DNA of 64,000 nucleotides from Microbacterium sp. CBA3102 (GTDB lineage: Bacteria > Actinomycetota > Actinomycetes > Actinomycetales > Microbacteriaceae). The stretch covers positions 3,720,001-3,784,000 of the forward strand of contig NZ_CP042412.1 in NCBI RefSeq assembly GCF_007954505.1. Reading direction: 5' to 3'. Shown here one piece after another: positions 46,018 through 55,231 of the stretch. The position numbers and the translations under genes were made by a program. A model generated the notes under the pieces. The model did not search any database. It saw nothing but the letters and a program-made list of their open reading frames with translations, and had not been told where the DNA came from. Position 1 is the stretch's first letter. Every line of letters starts with the position of its first letter.

Positions 46018-47408
46018 ACACCGCCCGCACCACTCCCTCGGAGTCCGCACTGCAGACGATGGCGAAGGACCATCTGTGGATGCACTTCACGCGCCAGTCG
46101 ACGATGGCCGAGTCCGGTGTGCCGATCATCGTGAAAGGCGAAGGGCACCGGATCTGGGACGCGAAGGGCAAGGAGTACTTCGACGGCCTCGCCGGCCTGT
46201 TCGTCGTGAACGCCGGACACGGTCGACGTCGGCTTGCCGAGGCCGCTGCCGCACAGGCATCCGAGTTGTCGTTCTTCCCGCTGTGGTCCTATGCCCACCC
46301 GGCGGCGATCGAGCTGGCCGACCGTCTCGCCGACGAGGCGCCCGGTGACCTCAACCGCGTCTTCTTCTCGACCGGTGGCGGCGAGGCGGTCGAGACCGCG
46401 TTCAAGCTGGCCAAGCACTACTGGAAGCTGCGGGGGAAGCCCACCAAGCACAAGGTCATCTCGCGCGCGGTCGCCTACCACGGCACTCCGCAGGGAGCGC
46501 TGGCGATCACCGGCATCCCGGCGATGAAGTCGATGTTCGAGCCGGTCACGCCCGGAGGCTTCCGCGTACCCAACACGAACTTCTACCGCGCGGCCGAGAT
46601 GGGAGGACCCGCCGACGACCTCGAAGCCTTCGGCCGGTGGGCGGCCGATCGCATCGAGGAGATGATCCTGTTCGAGGGAGCCGACACGGTCGCCGCGGTC
46701 TTCCTGGAGCCGGTGCAGAACTCGGGTGGGTGCTTCCCTCCCCCTCCCGGCTACTTCGCCCGGGTGCGCGAGATCTGCGACCGCCACGATGTCCTGCTCG
46801 TCTCGGACGAGGTCATCTGCGCGTTCGGTCGCCTCGGCCACACGTTCGCCTGCACGGGGCTCGGGTATGTGCCCGACATGATCACCTGCGCCAAGGGGAT
46901 GACGAGCGGATACTCCCCGATCGGCGCGACGATCATCAGCGACCGGATCTACGAGCCGTTCTCGCACGGCGACGTGTCGTTCCCGCACGGTTACACGTTC
47001 GGCGGGCACCCCGTGTCGGCTGCGGTCGCGCTGGAGAACCTCGCGATCTTCGACGAGGAGGGACTCAACGCCCACGTGCGTGAGAACTCGCCGCTCTTCC
47101 GCGCCGAGCTCGAGAAGCTGCTCGACCTGCCGCTGGTCGGCGACGTCCGCGGGGACGGCTACTTCTTCGGCATCGAACTCGTCAAGGACAGGGGCACGAA
47201 GGAGACCTTCGACGATGCCGAGTCCGAGCGCCTGCTGCGCGGCTTCCTCTCCCCCGCATTGTTCGAGGCCGGTCTGTACTGCCGCGCCGACGACCGCGGC
47301 GACCCCGTCATCCAGCTCGCCCCTCCGCTCACGGTGGGCCCTTCGGAGTTCCGTGAGATCGAGCAGATCCTCCGGGACGTGCTGACCCGCGCGCAGTCCG
47401 CACTGTAG
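46014..47408 (+). CDS. Class III PLP-dependent aminotransferase (omega-amino-acid transaminase)
   Basis: A 464-residue aminotransferase of the class III (OAT) family. The PLP lysine is in DMITCAKGMTSGYSPIGA. Other features are VFFSTGGGEAVETAFKLAKHY, VLLVSDEVICAFGRLGHTFA and SFPHGYTFGGHPVSAAVALENL. It resembles beta-alanine:pyruvate- and putrescine-type transaminases; the amine donor cannot be assigned from sequence. It is translationally coupled to the Lrp/AsnC gene. Confidence 0.9.
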   Translation: MNTARTTPSESALQTMAKDHLWMHFTRQSTMAESGVPIIVKGEGHRIWDAKGKEYFDGLAGLFVVNAGHGRRRLAEAAAAQASELSFFPLWSYAHPAAIELADRLADEAPGDLNRVFFSTGGGEAVETAFKLAKHYWKLRGKPTKHKVISRAVAYHGTPQGALAITGIPAMKSMFEPVTPGGFRVPNTNFYRAAEMGGPADDLEAFGRWAADRIEEMILFEGADTVAAVFLEPVQNSGGCFPPPPGYFARVREICDRHDVLLVSDEVICAFGRLGHTFACTGLGYVPDMITCAKGMTSGYSPIGATIISDRIYEPFSHGDVSFPHGYTFGGHPVSAAVALENLAIFDEEGLNAHVRENSPLFRAELEKLLDLPLVGDVRGDGYFFGIELVKDRGTKETFDDAESERLLRGFLSPALFEAGLYCRADDRGDPVIQLAPPLTVGPSEFREIEQILRDVLTRAQSAL

Positions 47409-47410
47409 GC

Positions 47411-47520
47411 CCCGTCCCGTCCTCGAGACCCCGTCCTGTCGTCGAAACCCCGTCCTGTCGTCGAGACCCCCGGTGGTTCACGCGACCTGGCGGGGGCCTC
47501 GACGCGGAGAGGGGGTCTCG
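47411..47520. repeat. Short tandem direct repeats and an outer inverted repeat between genes
   Basis: About three copies of a CCCCGTCCTGTCGTCGAGA-like word occupy 47411-47470. GAGACCCCC at 47463-47471 can pair with GGGGGTCTC at 47512-47520. Words of the GTCTCGAC type are dispersed in Microbacteriaceae intergenic regions. It may act as a terminator between the convergent aminotransferase and PucR genes. Confidence 0.45.
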
Positions 47521-47544
47521 GCATCAGTGAGAGAGACGGCGCGT

Positions 47545-49086
47545 TCAACCGTGCGCAGCGCTCCGCCGTGCGGTGAGGGCGAGGTGCAGCGCCGCGAGGG
47601 TCTCCCCGTCGTCGAGGTCGGCACCCAGAAGCTCGGCGATCAGGGTGAGGCGCTGGTAGAAGACGGACCGGGACAGATGGCTCGCTGCCGCCGCTGCTGA
47701 CCGGTTGCCGGGGTGTGCGACGAGCGCCGCCAGCACATCCACGAGGTCGCCGCGGCGCTCCCGGTCATGCTCGACGAGCGGCGCGAGCATCCGTTCGCTG
47801 TGCTCGTGAAGCCGATGATCGTCCCGCAACGAAGCGACGAGCCGTTCGAGGGGGCGATCCTCGACCCTGCGCACACGAGGACCGGCACCCGGATGATCCC
47901 CCGCCGCGAGGTCTCGGGCGATGCGCAGGGAGGCCAGGAGTCCGAGGACGTCCTCCGCGGACGGACCGACGAACACGGTGCGGTCGGGACCCACGATGCG
48001 CGAGAGCATGGCATCGGTGAAGGGCACGGATGCCGGCACCGAGAGCAGCGCGACATCGTGGGAGTCCACGCGGGCCGCGACCACCGCGCACCCCACCTGA
48101 CGCGCCCGATAGGCGAGCTCGCTCGCCGACACCGCCCCGTGCGCGACGATGCCGTGGCAGTGATGCCCGTCGAACACGAAACCACCGGCGGCGAGACGGG
48201 CGGCGATGTCGGCGGGGCTCGCGAACCGCGCTCCGAGCAGGTCGTCGATGAGTCCGCTCTGCGCCAGGATCGACCATTCGGCGTTGCCCCCGTCGGCGAG
48301 GCACCCGAAGGCCAGCGCCGTCGCCCCCTGTTCGAGCACCGTGAGTCGCCCGGCCGGATGCGCGGGCCCCTGCAGCGCTGACAGGGTCCCCCAACGCACC
48401 CCTCGCGCCTGCACGGGCACCGACTCCCCGTCGTCGGCGAGCCGCGCGAGCACCTCGACGACGGGTACGCGAAGAGGTTCGACGGCGATCACCTCGTGCG
48501 CGAGATTCTGCAGCACCACCGGAGACCCCAGTGCCCGCGCGGTCTCCGCGACCACCACGTCCGCCGGAGCGCCCTGGAGGCTGAGCGCCGTGAAGAGTTC
48601 GTGCAGGCGCTGACGCTCGGAGAGGGCGTCGGTCTGCGCGGAGATCAGCGCTCGATGCACGGCCTCGGTCACGGCCACGAACTTGACCTCGCTCGTCAGC
48701 ACGATCAGCGCGAGTCCGGTCTCGGCGCACTCATCGGCCACCGCATCCGGCACCCGGGCATGCGACGCGCCGAGTTCCAGGACGATCCCCGCAATGCCCG
48801 CGCGATGCAGTCCTCGGACGAAAGCCCTCTGCTCCTCCGCCTCCTCCGGCCACCCTGCGCCCGTGCTCAGCAGCAGTTCCCCGCCGTCGAGCAGCCGGGC
48901 GACACCGGCGCTGTCGGAGACGTGAGCCCAGCGCACTTCGGCGTCGAGTGCGGTCCCACCGACGAGGACTTCCGGCGCCCCGGCCTGCACCACCGGCTCC
49001 GCGAGGACCTCGGCGACCGTGAGCAGGGCGGTGGCACGGATCGGACGATCTGTCTGATCCGACGCGAAGTCCTGACGGTCTGACAT
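47545..49086 (-). CDS. PucR family transcriptional regulator
   Basis: A 513-residue regulator. The N-terminal PucR domain (LLTVAEVLAEPVVQAGAPEVLVGG, VRWAHVSDSAGVARLLDGGELLLSTG) spans about residues 30-170. The C-terminal HTH_30-type domain near 440-500 reads DLVDVLAALVAHPGNRSAAAAASHLSRSVFYQRL in segments. PucR-type proteins control purine, GABA or amino-acid catabolism. It is divergent from the methylmalonate-semialdehyde dehydrogenase gene and probably activates that operon. An ATG at 49086 is preferred over an upstream GTG-frame extension. Confidence 0.92.
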   Translation of the reverse strand: MSDRQDFASDQTDRPIRATALLTVAEVLAEPVVQAGAPEVLVGGTALDAEVRWAHVSDSAGVARLLDGGELLLSTGAGWPEEAEEQRAFVRGLHRAGIAGIVLELGASHARVPDAVADECAETGLALIVLTSEVKFVAVTEAVHRALISAQTDALSERQRLHELFTALSLQGAPADVVVAETARALGSPVVLQNLAHEVIAVEPLRVPVVEVLARLADDGESVPVQARGVRWGTLSALQGPAHPAGRLTVLEQGATALAFGCLADGGNAEWSILAQSGLIDDLLGARFASPADIAARLAAGGFVFDGHHCHGIVAHGAVSASELAYRARQVGCAVVAARVDSHDVALLSVPASVPFTDAMLSRIVGPDRTVFVGPSAEDVLGLLASLRIARDLAAGDHPGAGPRVRRVEDRPLERLVASLRDDHRLHEHSERMLAPLVEHDRERRGDLVDVLAALVAHPGNRSAAAAASHLSRSVFYQRLTLIAELLGADLDDGETLAALHLALTARRSAAHG

Positions 49087-49146
49087 CGCTATTGCCCCCC
49101 AGACTTTGTGAACATTGAGAAACACCAGCGTAGCGAACCTCGGTCA

Positions 49147-49175
49147 GAGTGTTCGAGATCACTTCTTCAACACTC
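49147..49175. promoter_or_regulatory. Inverted repeat between PucR and the dehydrogenase operon
   Basis: GAGTGTT at 49147-49153 and AACACTC at 49169-49175 are exact inverted repeats with a 15-bp spacer in the 100-bp divergent gap. This could be the PucR operator. It ends 11 bp before the dehydrogenase start. Confidence 0.35.
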
Positions 49176-49186
49176 GGAGGAACACC

Positions 49187-50671
49187 GTGGACATCGTCCG
49201 TCACGTCATCAACGGAGTGGAGACCGCCGAGGCGGCTCGCACCGGCCAGGTCTTCGATCCCGCCACCGGCGAGGTCTCCACGCACGTCGCCCTCGCCTCG
49301 TCCGCCGAGGTCGAATCCGCCATCTCCGCCGCAGCGGCCGCCCTGCCCGCATGGCGCGAGACGAGCCTGATCAAGCGCGCCGACGTCTTCTTCCGTCTGC
49401 GGCAGCTCCTCAAGGAGCGCACCCCCGAACTCGCCGCGATCGTCACGTCCGAGCACGGCAAGGTGCTCTCGGATGCCGCGGGCGAGGTGTCGCGCGGTAT
49501 CGAGAACGTCGAGTTCGCCGCCGGCCTCGTGCACCTCCTCAAGGGCGAGCGCTGTGAGCAGGTCGCCCGCGGCGTCGATGTCCACTCCGTCAAGCAGCCC
49601 GTCGGTGTAGTGGCGGCGATCACGCCCTTCAACTTCCCCGTGATGGTGCCGCTGTGGATGATCGCCTCTGCGATCGCCTGCGGCAACACGGTCGTCCTCA
49701 AGCCCAGCGAGAAGGATCCCTCCGCCGCCGTGTGGATCGCGAAGCTGTTCGCCGAGGCCGGGCTTCCTGACGGCGTGCTCAACGTCGTCAACGGCGACAA
49801 GGAGGCGGTCGACGCACTCCTGGAGTCGCCTCGGGTGAACGCCGTCAGCTTCGTGGGGTCGACCCCGATCGCCCGCTCGATCTACCAGCGCGCCTCGGCC
49901 GCAGGGAAGCGGGTGCAGGCGCTCGGCGGCGCGAAGAACCACATGGTGGTGATGCCGGATGCCGATATCGACGCCGCCGCCGATGCCGCGGTCTCCGCCG
50001 CCTACGGTTCTGCCGGGGAACGCTGCATGGCCGTCTCCGTGCTCGTCGCCGTGGGTGACATCGCCGACGACCTGGTCTCTGCGATCGCCTCGCGCATCGA
50101 CGGCCTGAAGATCGGCCCCGGTACCGATGCCGGGAGCGAGATGGGTCCCCTCATCACGCGCGAGCACCGCGACAAGGTCGCCTCCTACGTGACGGGAGCC
50201 GACGCCGAGGGCGCGACGGTCGTCGTGGACGGCACGCAGAAGTCCTTCGATTCCGAGGGGTTCTTCCTCGGCGTCAGCCTGATCGACCGGGTCGTGCCGG
50301 GCATGAAGGTCTACGACGATGAGATCTTCGGGCCGGTGCTGTCCGTGGTGCGCGTGGAGACCTACGCCGAAGCCGTCGAGCTCGTCAACGCGAACGCCTA
50401 CGGCAACGGGACCGCGATCTTCACCCGCGACGGCGGCACCGCACGCCAGTACGAGTTCGACATCGAGGTCGGCATGGTCGGCGTGAACGTCCCGATCCCG
50501 GTGCCGATCGGTGCCTACTCGTTCGGCGGATGGAAGGACTCGCTGTTCGGCGACTCGCACATCTACGGCCCCGAGTCGGTGCACTTCTACACCCGCTCCA
50601 AGGTCGTCACGACCCGCTGGCCGGACCACACCCCGTCGCAGATCGACCTCGGCTTCCCGAGCAACCACTGA
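49187..50671 (+). CDS. mmsA: CoA-acylating methylmalonate-semialdehyde dehydrogenase
   Basis: A 494-residue aldehyde dehydrogenase that makes propionyl-CoA or acetyl-CoA from methylmalonate or malonate semialdehyde. The catalytic cysteine is in YGSAGERCMAVSVLV near residue 283. Other family motifs are PFNFPVMVPLWMIASAIACGNTVVLKPSEKDPS and VGVNVPIPVPIGAYSFGGWKDSLFGD, the latter characteristic of MmsA. The GTG at 49187 has GGAGG 7 nt upstream. Next to an omega-aminotransferase, it would finish breakdown of beta-alanine or a similar amino acid. Confidence 0.93.
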   Translation: MDIVRHVINGVETAEAARTGQVFDPATGEVSTHVALASSAEVESAISAAAAALPAWRETSLIKRADVFFRLRQLLKERTPELAAIVTSEHGKVLSDAAGEVSRGIENVEFAAGLVHLLKGERCEQVARGVDVHSVKQPVGVVAAITPFNFPVMVPLWMIASAIACGNTVVLKPSEKDPSAAVWIAKLFAEAGLPDGVLNVVNGDKEAVDALLESPRVNAVSFVGSTPIARSIYQRASAAGKRVQALGGAKNHMVVMPDADIDAAADAAVSAAYGSAGERCMAVSVLVAVGDIADDLVSAIASRIDGLKIGPGTDAGSEMGPLITREHRDKVASYVTGADAEGATVVVDGTQKSFDSEGFFLGVSLIDRVVPGMKVYDDEIFGPVLSVVRVETYAEAVELVNANAYGNGTAIFTRDGGTARQYEFDIEVGMVGVNVPIPVPIGAYSFGGWKDSLFGDSHIYGPESVHFYTRSKVVTTRWPDHTPSQIDLGFPSNH

Positions 50672-50685
50672 CTGGAGCGACCACG

Positions 50686-52074
50686 ATGACGAACTTCACC
50701 GACCGCCACGGGGCCGCCCACCCGCTCCCCGCTCCCGAGGCCGAGGCGCAGGTGCGCGCGGACGACCGCGGCCATGTGTTCCACTCCTGGAGCGCGCAGG
50801 CACTGATCGACCCGCTGCCCGTCGCCACGGGTCAGGGCTCGACGTTCTGGGACTACCAGGGGAACGCCTACCTCGACTTCTCGAGCCAGCTGGTGAACCT
50901 GAACCTCGGGCACCAGCACCCCGACCTGGTCGCCGCGATCCAGCAGCAGGCGGGGCGCCTCGCGACCATCCAGCCCTCGATGGCGAACGACGTGCGCGGT
51001 GAGCTGGCGCGTCTGATCGCAGAGGTCGCACCCGACGGCTTGGAGAAGGTCTTCTTCACCAACGGCGGCGCCGAGGCCAACGAGTACGCGGTGCGCATGG
51101 CACGGCAGTTCACCGGCCGGCGCAAGGTGCTCTCGATGTATCGCAGTTACCACGGCTCGACGTCGACGGCGATCTCGCTCACGGGCGACCCGCGTCGCTG
51201 GGCCAATGACACGGTCGACTCCGGCGCGGTGCGCTTCTTCGGCCCCTATCTGTACCGTTCGCCGTTCCACGCCGAGACGCCGGAGCAGGAGTCCGAGCGC
51301 GCGCTCGCGCACCTCGAACAGACGATCCAGCTGGAGGGGCCGCAGACGATCGCGGCGATCATCATCGAGACCGTCGTGGGCACGAACGGCGTGCTCGTGC
51401 CACCGCCCGGCTACTTGCAGGGCGTGCGCGATCTGTGCGATCGCTACGGGATCGTGTACATCGCCGACGAGGTCATGGTCGGATTCGGTCGGCTCGGCGA
51501 GTGGTTCGGCATCGACGCGTTCGACGGGCGCCCCGACCTCGTCACCTTCGCGAAGGGTGTGAACTCCGGCTACGTGCCGCTGGGCGGGGTCGTGATCTCG
51601 GACCGGATCGCGAGTGCCTTCGACACGATGCCGTTCGCCGGCGGGCTGACCTACTCCGGGCACCCGCTCGCGTGCGCGGCCGGGGTCGCGACGTTCGAGG
51701 TGTTCCGCCGCGACGGCATCCTGGAGCGCGTGCGCGACCTGGGCGCGCGTGTGGTCGAGCCGACCCTGCGTCGATGGGAGCAGACGCACCCGAGCGTCGG
51801 AGAGGTCCGCGGGCGCGGGCTGTTCTGGGCGATCGAGCTTGTGCGCGATCAGGAGACCCGCGAGCCGCTGGTGCCGTTCAACGCGACCGGAGCGGATGCC
51901 GCCCCGATGGGTGCTTTCGCCGCGGCCGCCAAGAAGGCCGGCGTCTGGCCGTTCACGCACTTCAACCGGGTGCATGTCGCTCCCCCGCTGGTGATCGACG
52001 AAGAGGAGCTGGTGCGCGGTCTGGACGCGATCGACAGCGCGCTGACCGTCACCGACGAGGTCGCCGCCGGCTGA
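50686..52074 (+). CDS. Class III PLP-dependent aminotransferase
   Basis: A 462-residue aminotransferase of the OAT family. The PLP lysine is in LVTFAKGVNSGYVPLGG; other signatures are VFFTNGGAEANEYAVRMAR, IVYIADEVMVGFGRLGEWFG and LTYSGHPLACAAGVATFEVFRRDG. It starts at 50686, 12 bp after the mmsA stop, in the same operon. It is the second omega-type transaminase in about 5 kb and is most plausibly the amine-donor step ahead of the dehydrogenase. Confidence 0.92.
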   Translation: MTNFTDRHGAAHPLPAPEAEAQVRADDRGHVFHSWSAQALIDPLPVATGQGSTFWDYQGNAYLDFSSQLVNLNLGHQHPDLVAAIQQQAGRLATIQPSMANDVRGELARLIAEVAPDGLEKVFFTNGGAEANEYAVRMARQFTGRRKVLSMYRSYHGSTSTAISLTGDPRRWANDTVDSGAVRFFGPYLYRSPFHAETPEQESERALAHLEQTIQLEGPQTIAAIIIETVVGTNGVLVPPPGYLQGVRDLCDRYGIVYIADEVMVGFGRLGEWFGIDAFDGRPDLVTFAKGVNSGYVPLGGVVISDRIASAFDTMPFAGGLTYSGHPLACAAGVATFEVFRRDGILERVRDLGARVVEPTLRRWEQTHPSVGEVRGRGLFWAIELVRDQETREPLVPFNATGADAAPMGAFAAAAKKAGVWPFTHFNRVHVAPPLVIDEEELVRGLDAIDSALTVTDEVAAG

Positions 52075-52077
52075 TCC

Positions 52078-52115
52078 GAGCTCGAGCCCCGCGCGCTCCC
52101 GCGGGGCTTGAGCTC
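52078..52115. terminator. Strong bidirectional terminator hairpin
   Basis: A 15-bp stem with one G-T pair, GAGCTCGAGCCCCGC at 52078-52092 with GCGGGGCTTGAGCTC at 52101-52115, has an 8-nt loop. It lies between the aminotransferase stop and the convergent MFS stop. Confidence 0.75.
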
Positions 52116-53367
52116 AACCGCCCGACGGGTCCGCGTTCGTGGTCGCAGCACCCTGGAGCGAGCGCAGCTTCGCCAACGGCGAGAGGGCGACGTAGAGCAG
52201 CTGCGCAGCGAACAGTGCCGTGGCGAGAAGCAGGCATCCTGTCGTGCCCCAGAACACGCTCACCAGCGCGGCCAGTGCCGCGCCGACCGGTCGGGCACCG
52301 TAGGTCGCCACGACGAGAAGTGAGGAGACGCGCCCCAGCATCTCGACCGGCGTGATCGCCTGACGGATGGACGTCGTCGTGATCGCCCAGATCACCGGGC
52401 CGAATCCGAAGAGGAAATAACTCAGCGCGGCGAGCACGGACGTCGGTGCGACAAGCGTGGCCGCCAGGGCGAGCGCGGCTCCGAAACCTCCGAGAGGACC
52501 GAGCAGCGCCGCGCCTCCCAGGCTGAGCCGCCTGGTGATCGCGGGCGAGACGGCTGCGCCCACGGCCATGCCCACTCCGCTCGCGGCGATCGCGTACCCC
52601 ACGTGCACCGGCGTCATGAGAAGGATGTCGACGGCGTAGACGACGAAGATCGCCTGGATGATGAACCAGCCGATGTTGAAGACGAACGAGGTCAGGATGA
52701 TGGTGCGCAGCACCGGGATCGACCATCCGAATCGGGCGGCCTCGCGCAGGTCACGCAGGATGGGTCGGCGAGGTGCGCCGCTCTGCGGTGGGATGTCGAG
52801 GCGGAGAAGCAACAGTATGCCCAGCACGCACAGTGTGGTCGCCACGACGAAGGCACTCGATGCGCCGAGCCACGACGCGAGCATGCCGGCAGACGCGGGC
52901 CCGGCGATGAGCGCCGCGCTCCGGCCGAGCTCCACCCAGCGGTTCGCCTGGATGAGTTGATCCCGATCGACGAGCTGCGGTACGACAGCGGGCATCGCGA
53001 CGCTGAACGCCACGGTTCCGACGGCACCGAGGAAGCCGATGAGCACGAGCTGTTGGAACGTGAGCACCTCGGTGACCAGGAGGACGATGGTCAGCGCCAA
53101 GGTCACGGCACGCAGCGACTCGGAGACGATCAGCACGGTTCTGCGGTTCAGCCTGTCCACCAGCAAGCCGACGGGGATTGCAAAGAGCAGGAACGGGAGC
53201 GTGTGAGCCACCTGCAGAACTGCTGTCTGAGCCGGAGAGGCTGAGAAGACCAGCACAGCGACCAGCGGCGCGGCGGCGAGGGACACCTGCTCGGCGAATT
53301 GGACGAGGACACCCGACCAGCCGACGCGGACGAAGGATCGGGGAAGCTTGCTCGTTACCGAAGACAC
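52114..53367 (-). CDS. MFS transporter
   Basis: A 417-residue 12-helix carrier of the major facilitator superfamily, in the group of putative drug or enterobactin-type exporters. The LLVDRLNRRTVLIVSESLRA loop between helices 2 and 3 matches the motif A pattern. The start is uncertain: a GTG at 53367 begins the family-like VSSVTSKLPRSFVRVGWSG; a longer frame reaches 53451 with a non-conserved tail. No function can be assigned. It is transcribed away from the tRNA gene region. Confidence 0.85.
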   Translation of the reverse strand: MSSVTSKLPRSFVRVGWSGVLVQFAEQVSLAAAPLVAVLVFSASPAQTAVLQVAHTLPFLLFAIPVGLLVDRLNRRTVLIVSESLRAVTLALTIVLLVTEVLTFQQLVLIGFLGAVGTVAFSVAMPAVVPQLVDRDQLIQANRWVELGRSAALIAGPASAGMLASWLGASSAFVVATTLCVLGILLLLRLDIPPQSGAPRRPILRDLREAARFGWSIPVLRTIILTSFVFNIGWFIIQAIFVVYAVDILLMTPVHVGYAIAASGVGMAVGAAVSPAITRRLSLGGAALLGPLGGFGAALALAATLVAPTSVLAALSYFLFGFGPVIWAITTTSIRQAITPVEMLGRVSSLLVVATYGARPVGAALAALVSVFWGTTGCLLLATALFAAQLLYVALSPLAKLRSLQGAATTNADPSGG

Positions 53368-53463
53368 ATCCTCACGGTATTGATCGTCCGCGGCGGACTC
53401 CGGCGGGAATCGGACGCGGCATCTGCCGGGTGTGCGCCGACACGTACGCACACCGAAACAAGA

Positions 53464-53503
53464 ACGGCCGACCAGTCATGATCTCTCATGTCTGATCGGC
53501 CGT
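53464..53503 (-). terminator. Terminator hairpin downstream of tRNA-Ala
   Basis: ACGGCCGA (53464-53471) with TCGGCCGT (53496-53503) forms the base of an 18-bp imperfect stem with a TCTC loop. Read on the minus strand it follows the tRNA by 8 nt, and TCTTGTTTC comes next. Confidence 0.65.
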
Positions 53504-53511
53504 CTTCTCGG

Positions 53512-53584
53512 TGGACCTAAGGGGATTCGAACCCCTGACCTCCTCGATGCGAACGAGGCGCGCTACCAACTGCGCCATAGGCCC
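53512..53584 (-). tRNA. tRNA-Ala (anticodon CGC)
   Basis: A 73-nt cloverleaf reads on the minus strand from 53584. The acceptor GGGCCTA pairs with TAGGTCC, including the G3-T70 pair that identifies alanine tRNAs. The D arm is GCGC/GCGC, the anticodon stem CCTCG/CGAGG encloses the loop TTCGCAT, and the T arm contains TTCGAAT. The anticodon is CGC (codon GCG). CCA is not encoded in full. Confidence 0.95.
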
Positions 53585-53635
53585 GTGAACAACATCTACG
53601 CTATCACGGCGAGCGGGCTGCTCGCTTCCGTCGGA

Positions 53636-54484
53636 TCATCCGGCGGCACGGCGGGAGAGGAGTTCACGCACGTGCGCCTCGATCTCGGCGTCGTCGACGA
53701 AGCCCATCTTCGCGTAGGGCGAGGATGCGGCGGGAAGCGGTGTGGGAGCGGCGGGCGCCATCTGCTCGGCACGCTCGCGGAGCGCGGCCACCCGCGCCGC
53801 CTTCCGACGTTCTTCCTGCGCCTCGATCTGATCCTGAGCGGCCTGTGCACGCGACCCGGCGACGGAGACCAAGGGCTCCGGCAACGGCCGTGGCGTCCAG
53901 GTCGCCCGGCCCTGGTCATGCAGTTCGGGAGCTGCGACGCGTTCGACCACCGGAGTGGACACGACGTGCGTGGCGCGTGCGGCCCGAGCGGCGACAGCTG
54001 CCATCCGCTGAAGCGCGATTCCGGCGGGAACGATCAGAGCGCCACCGAGCCACAGCAGCAGCGAGGAGCCGGCGACGACGAGCTGCCAGATCCCGAAGCC
54101 GACGGCGGCGAGACCGAGCAGGAGCGAGACGGTCGACACCATGCGCACGCGACGACGCGCGCGGGCACGACGGATCACCGGGTCGGCCCTGGTCGCGGCG
54201 AGCTGCTCCCGCAGCGACTCGAGCTCTGCGGCCTCACGTTCCGACTGCACGCGCTTGGCGAGCTTCTGCTGCGCCAGTGCGGTGCGTGCATTCAGTTCGA
54301 AACGCACCTCTTGCGGCGTCTCGCTCGTCTCGGCGAGAACCCTCAGGGCCTGATTCAGGCGGACGGCGTTGCGCTCCGCGGCGTTGTACTGAAAACGACC
54401 ACGCCACGACGGGAGCAGATAGAGCATCCAGAGGAGCACGGCGACGAGTACGATCACCCCTCCACTCAGCACCGGCCCGTCCAT
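53636..54484 (-). CDS. Divisome protein SepX/GlpR-like membrane protein
   Basis: A 282-residue protein with one N-terminal membrane segment (residues 6-26, VLSGGVIVLVAVLLWMLYLLP), a coiled-coil-like charged stretch to about 110, and two central hydrophobic segments (STVSLLLGLAAVGFGIW, then SLLLWLGGALIVPAG). Residues 28-60 (SWRGRFQYNAAERNAVRLNQALRVLAE in segments) match the actinobacterial SepX/GlpR family; in Streptomyces SepX supports septation. It is next to a rimJ-like gene, galU and 5-FCL, the same order as in other actinobacteria, which supports the call. The moeA/glp gene usually found between galU and rimJ is absent. Confidence 0.75.
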   Translation of the reverse strand: MDGPVLSGGVIVLVAVLLWMLYLLPSWRGRFQYNAAERNAVRLNQALRVLAETSETPQEVRFELNARTALAQQKLAKRVQSEREAAELESLREQLAATRADPVIRRARARRRVRMVSTVSLLLGLAAVGFGIWQLVVAGSSLLLWLGGALIVPAGIALQRMAAVAARAARATHVVSTPVVERVAAPELHDQGRATWTPRPLPEPLVSVAGSRAQAAQDQIEAQEERRKAARVAALRERAEQMAPAAPTPLPAASSPYAKMGFVDDAEIEAHVRELLSRRAAG

Positions 54485-54577
54485 GGTGATAACGCTACGG
54501 GCACAGGGGCGGCGTGGCCGTACAGAAGGGCGCGTGTCGCGGCGAGTCCTTCCGGATCCGCCCGGTTCGGGGTCTCG

Positions 54578-55207
54578 TCAGAACGAGATGCGGTCGGAGG
54601 GCGGCACGGTCGAGGCATCCGGCGGCACCTGACCGCTCAGCCACCGCGCCAGCACTCCCTGCGGCACATCCTCCTGCGTCAGCGCGAACGCGTAGTGATC
54701 ACGCCAGTCGCCATCGATGTGGATGTACCGGCGGCGCAGACCTTCGTAGCGGAACCCGAGCTTCTGCACGACGCGGATGCTCGCGGCGTTCTCGGGACGG
54801 ATGCAGATCTCCATCCGGTGCAGCCCGTACTCCGTGAAGCATGCGTCCGTGGCGAGCGCGACGGCGGTCGGGGTGATGCCCCGCCCGGCGAACCGCTCGC
54901 TCACCCAGTAACCGATCGTCGCCGAGCACAGGGAGCCGCGGGCGACACCCCACACGTTGAGCTGTCCCGCCACCTCACCGTCGTACTCCATGACGAAGGG
55001 GTAGCCCGAACCGTCACGGTACTGCTGCAGCAGCCTCCTGATGCTGAGTCGCATGTCGAAGGACACCGAGCCGTAGGGGACCGTCGCCTCCCACGGCTGC
55101 AACCAGGAACGGTTCGCGAGCAGTTCGTGCTGCAGCGGGCGGGCATCCTTCGCGCGGATGAGCCGCAGTTCGATGGGTCCGTGTCGCATCCCCGCCGCCA
55201 GTTCCAT
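54578..55207 (-). CDS. RimJ-like GNAT N-acetyltransferase
   Basis: A 209-residue acetyltransferase of the RimJ/RimL group. Motifs: IELRLIRAKDARPLQHELL at the start, VAGQLNVWGVARGSLCSATIGYWV, GRGITPTAVALATDACFTEYGLHRMEICIRPENAASIRVVQKLGFRYEG in segments, and RDHYAFALTQED. It sits in the conserved order with galU and the SepX/GlpR-like gene. Protein substrate is not determined; RimJ itself acetylates ribosomal proteins. Confidence 0.88.
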   Translation of the reverse strand: MELAAGMRHGPIELRLIRAKDARPLQHELLANRSWLQPWEATVPYGSVSFDMRLSIRRLLQQYRDGSGYPFVMEYDGEVAGQLNVWGVARGSLCSATIGYWVSERFAGRGITPTAVALATDACFTEYGLHRMEICIRPENAASIRVVQKLGFRYEGLRRRYIHIDGDWRDHYAFALTQEDVPQGVLARWLSGQVPPDASTVPPSDRISF

Positions 55208-55231
55208 GCCGCACCGACCCCGCAGAGTCGC

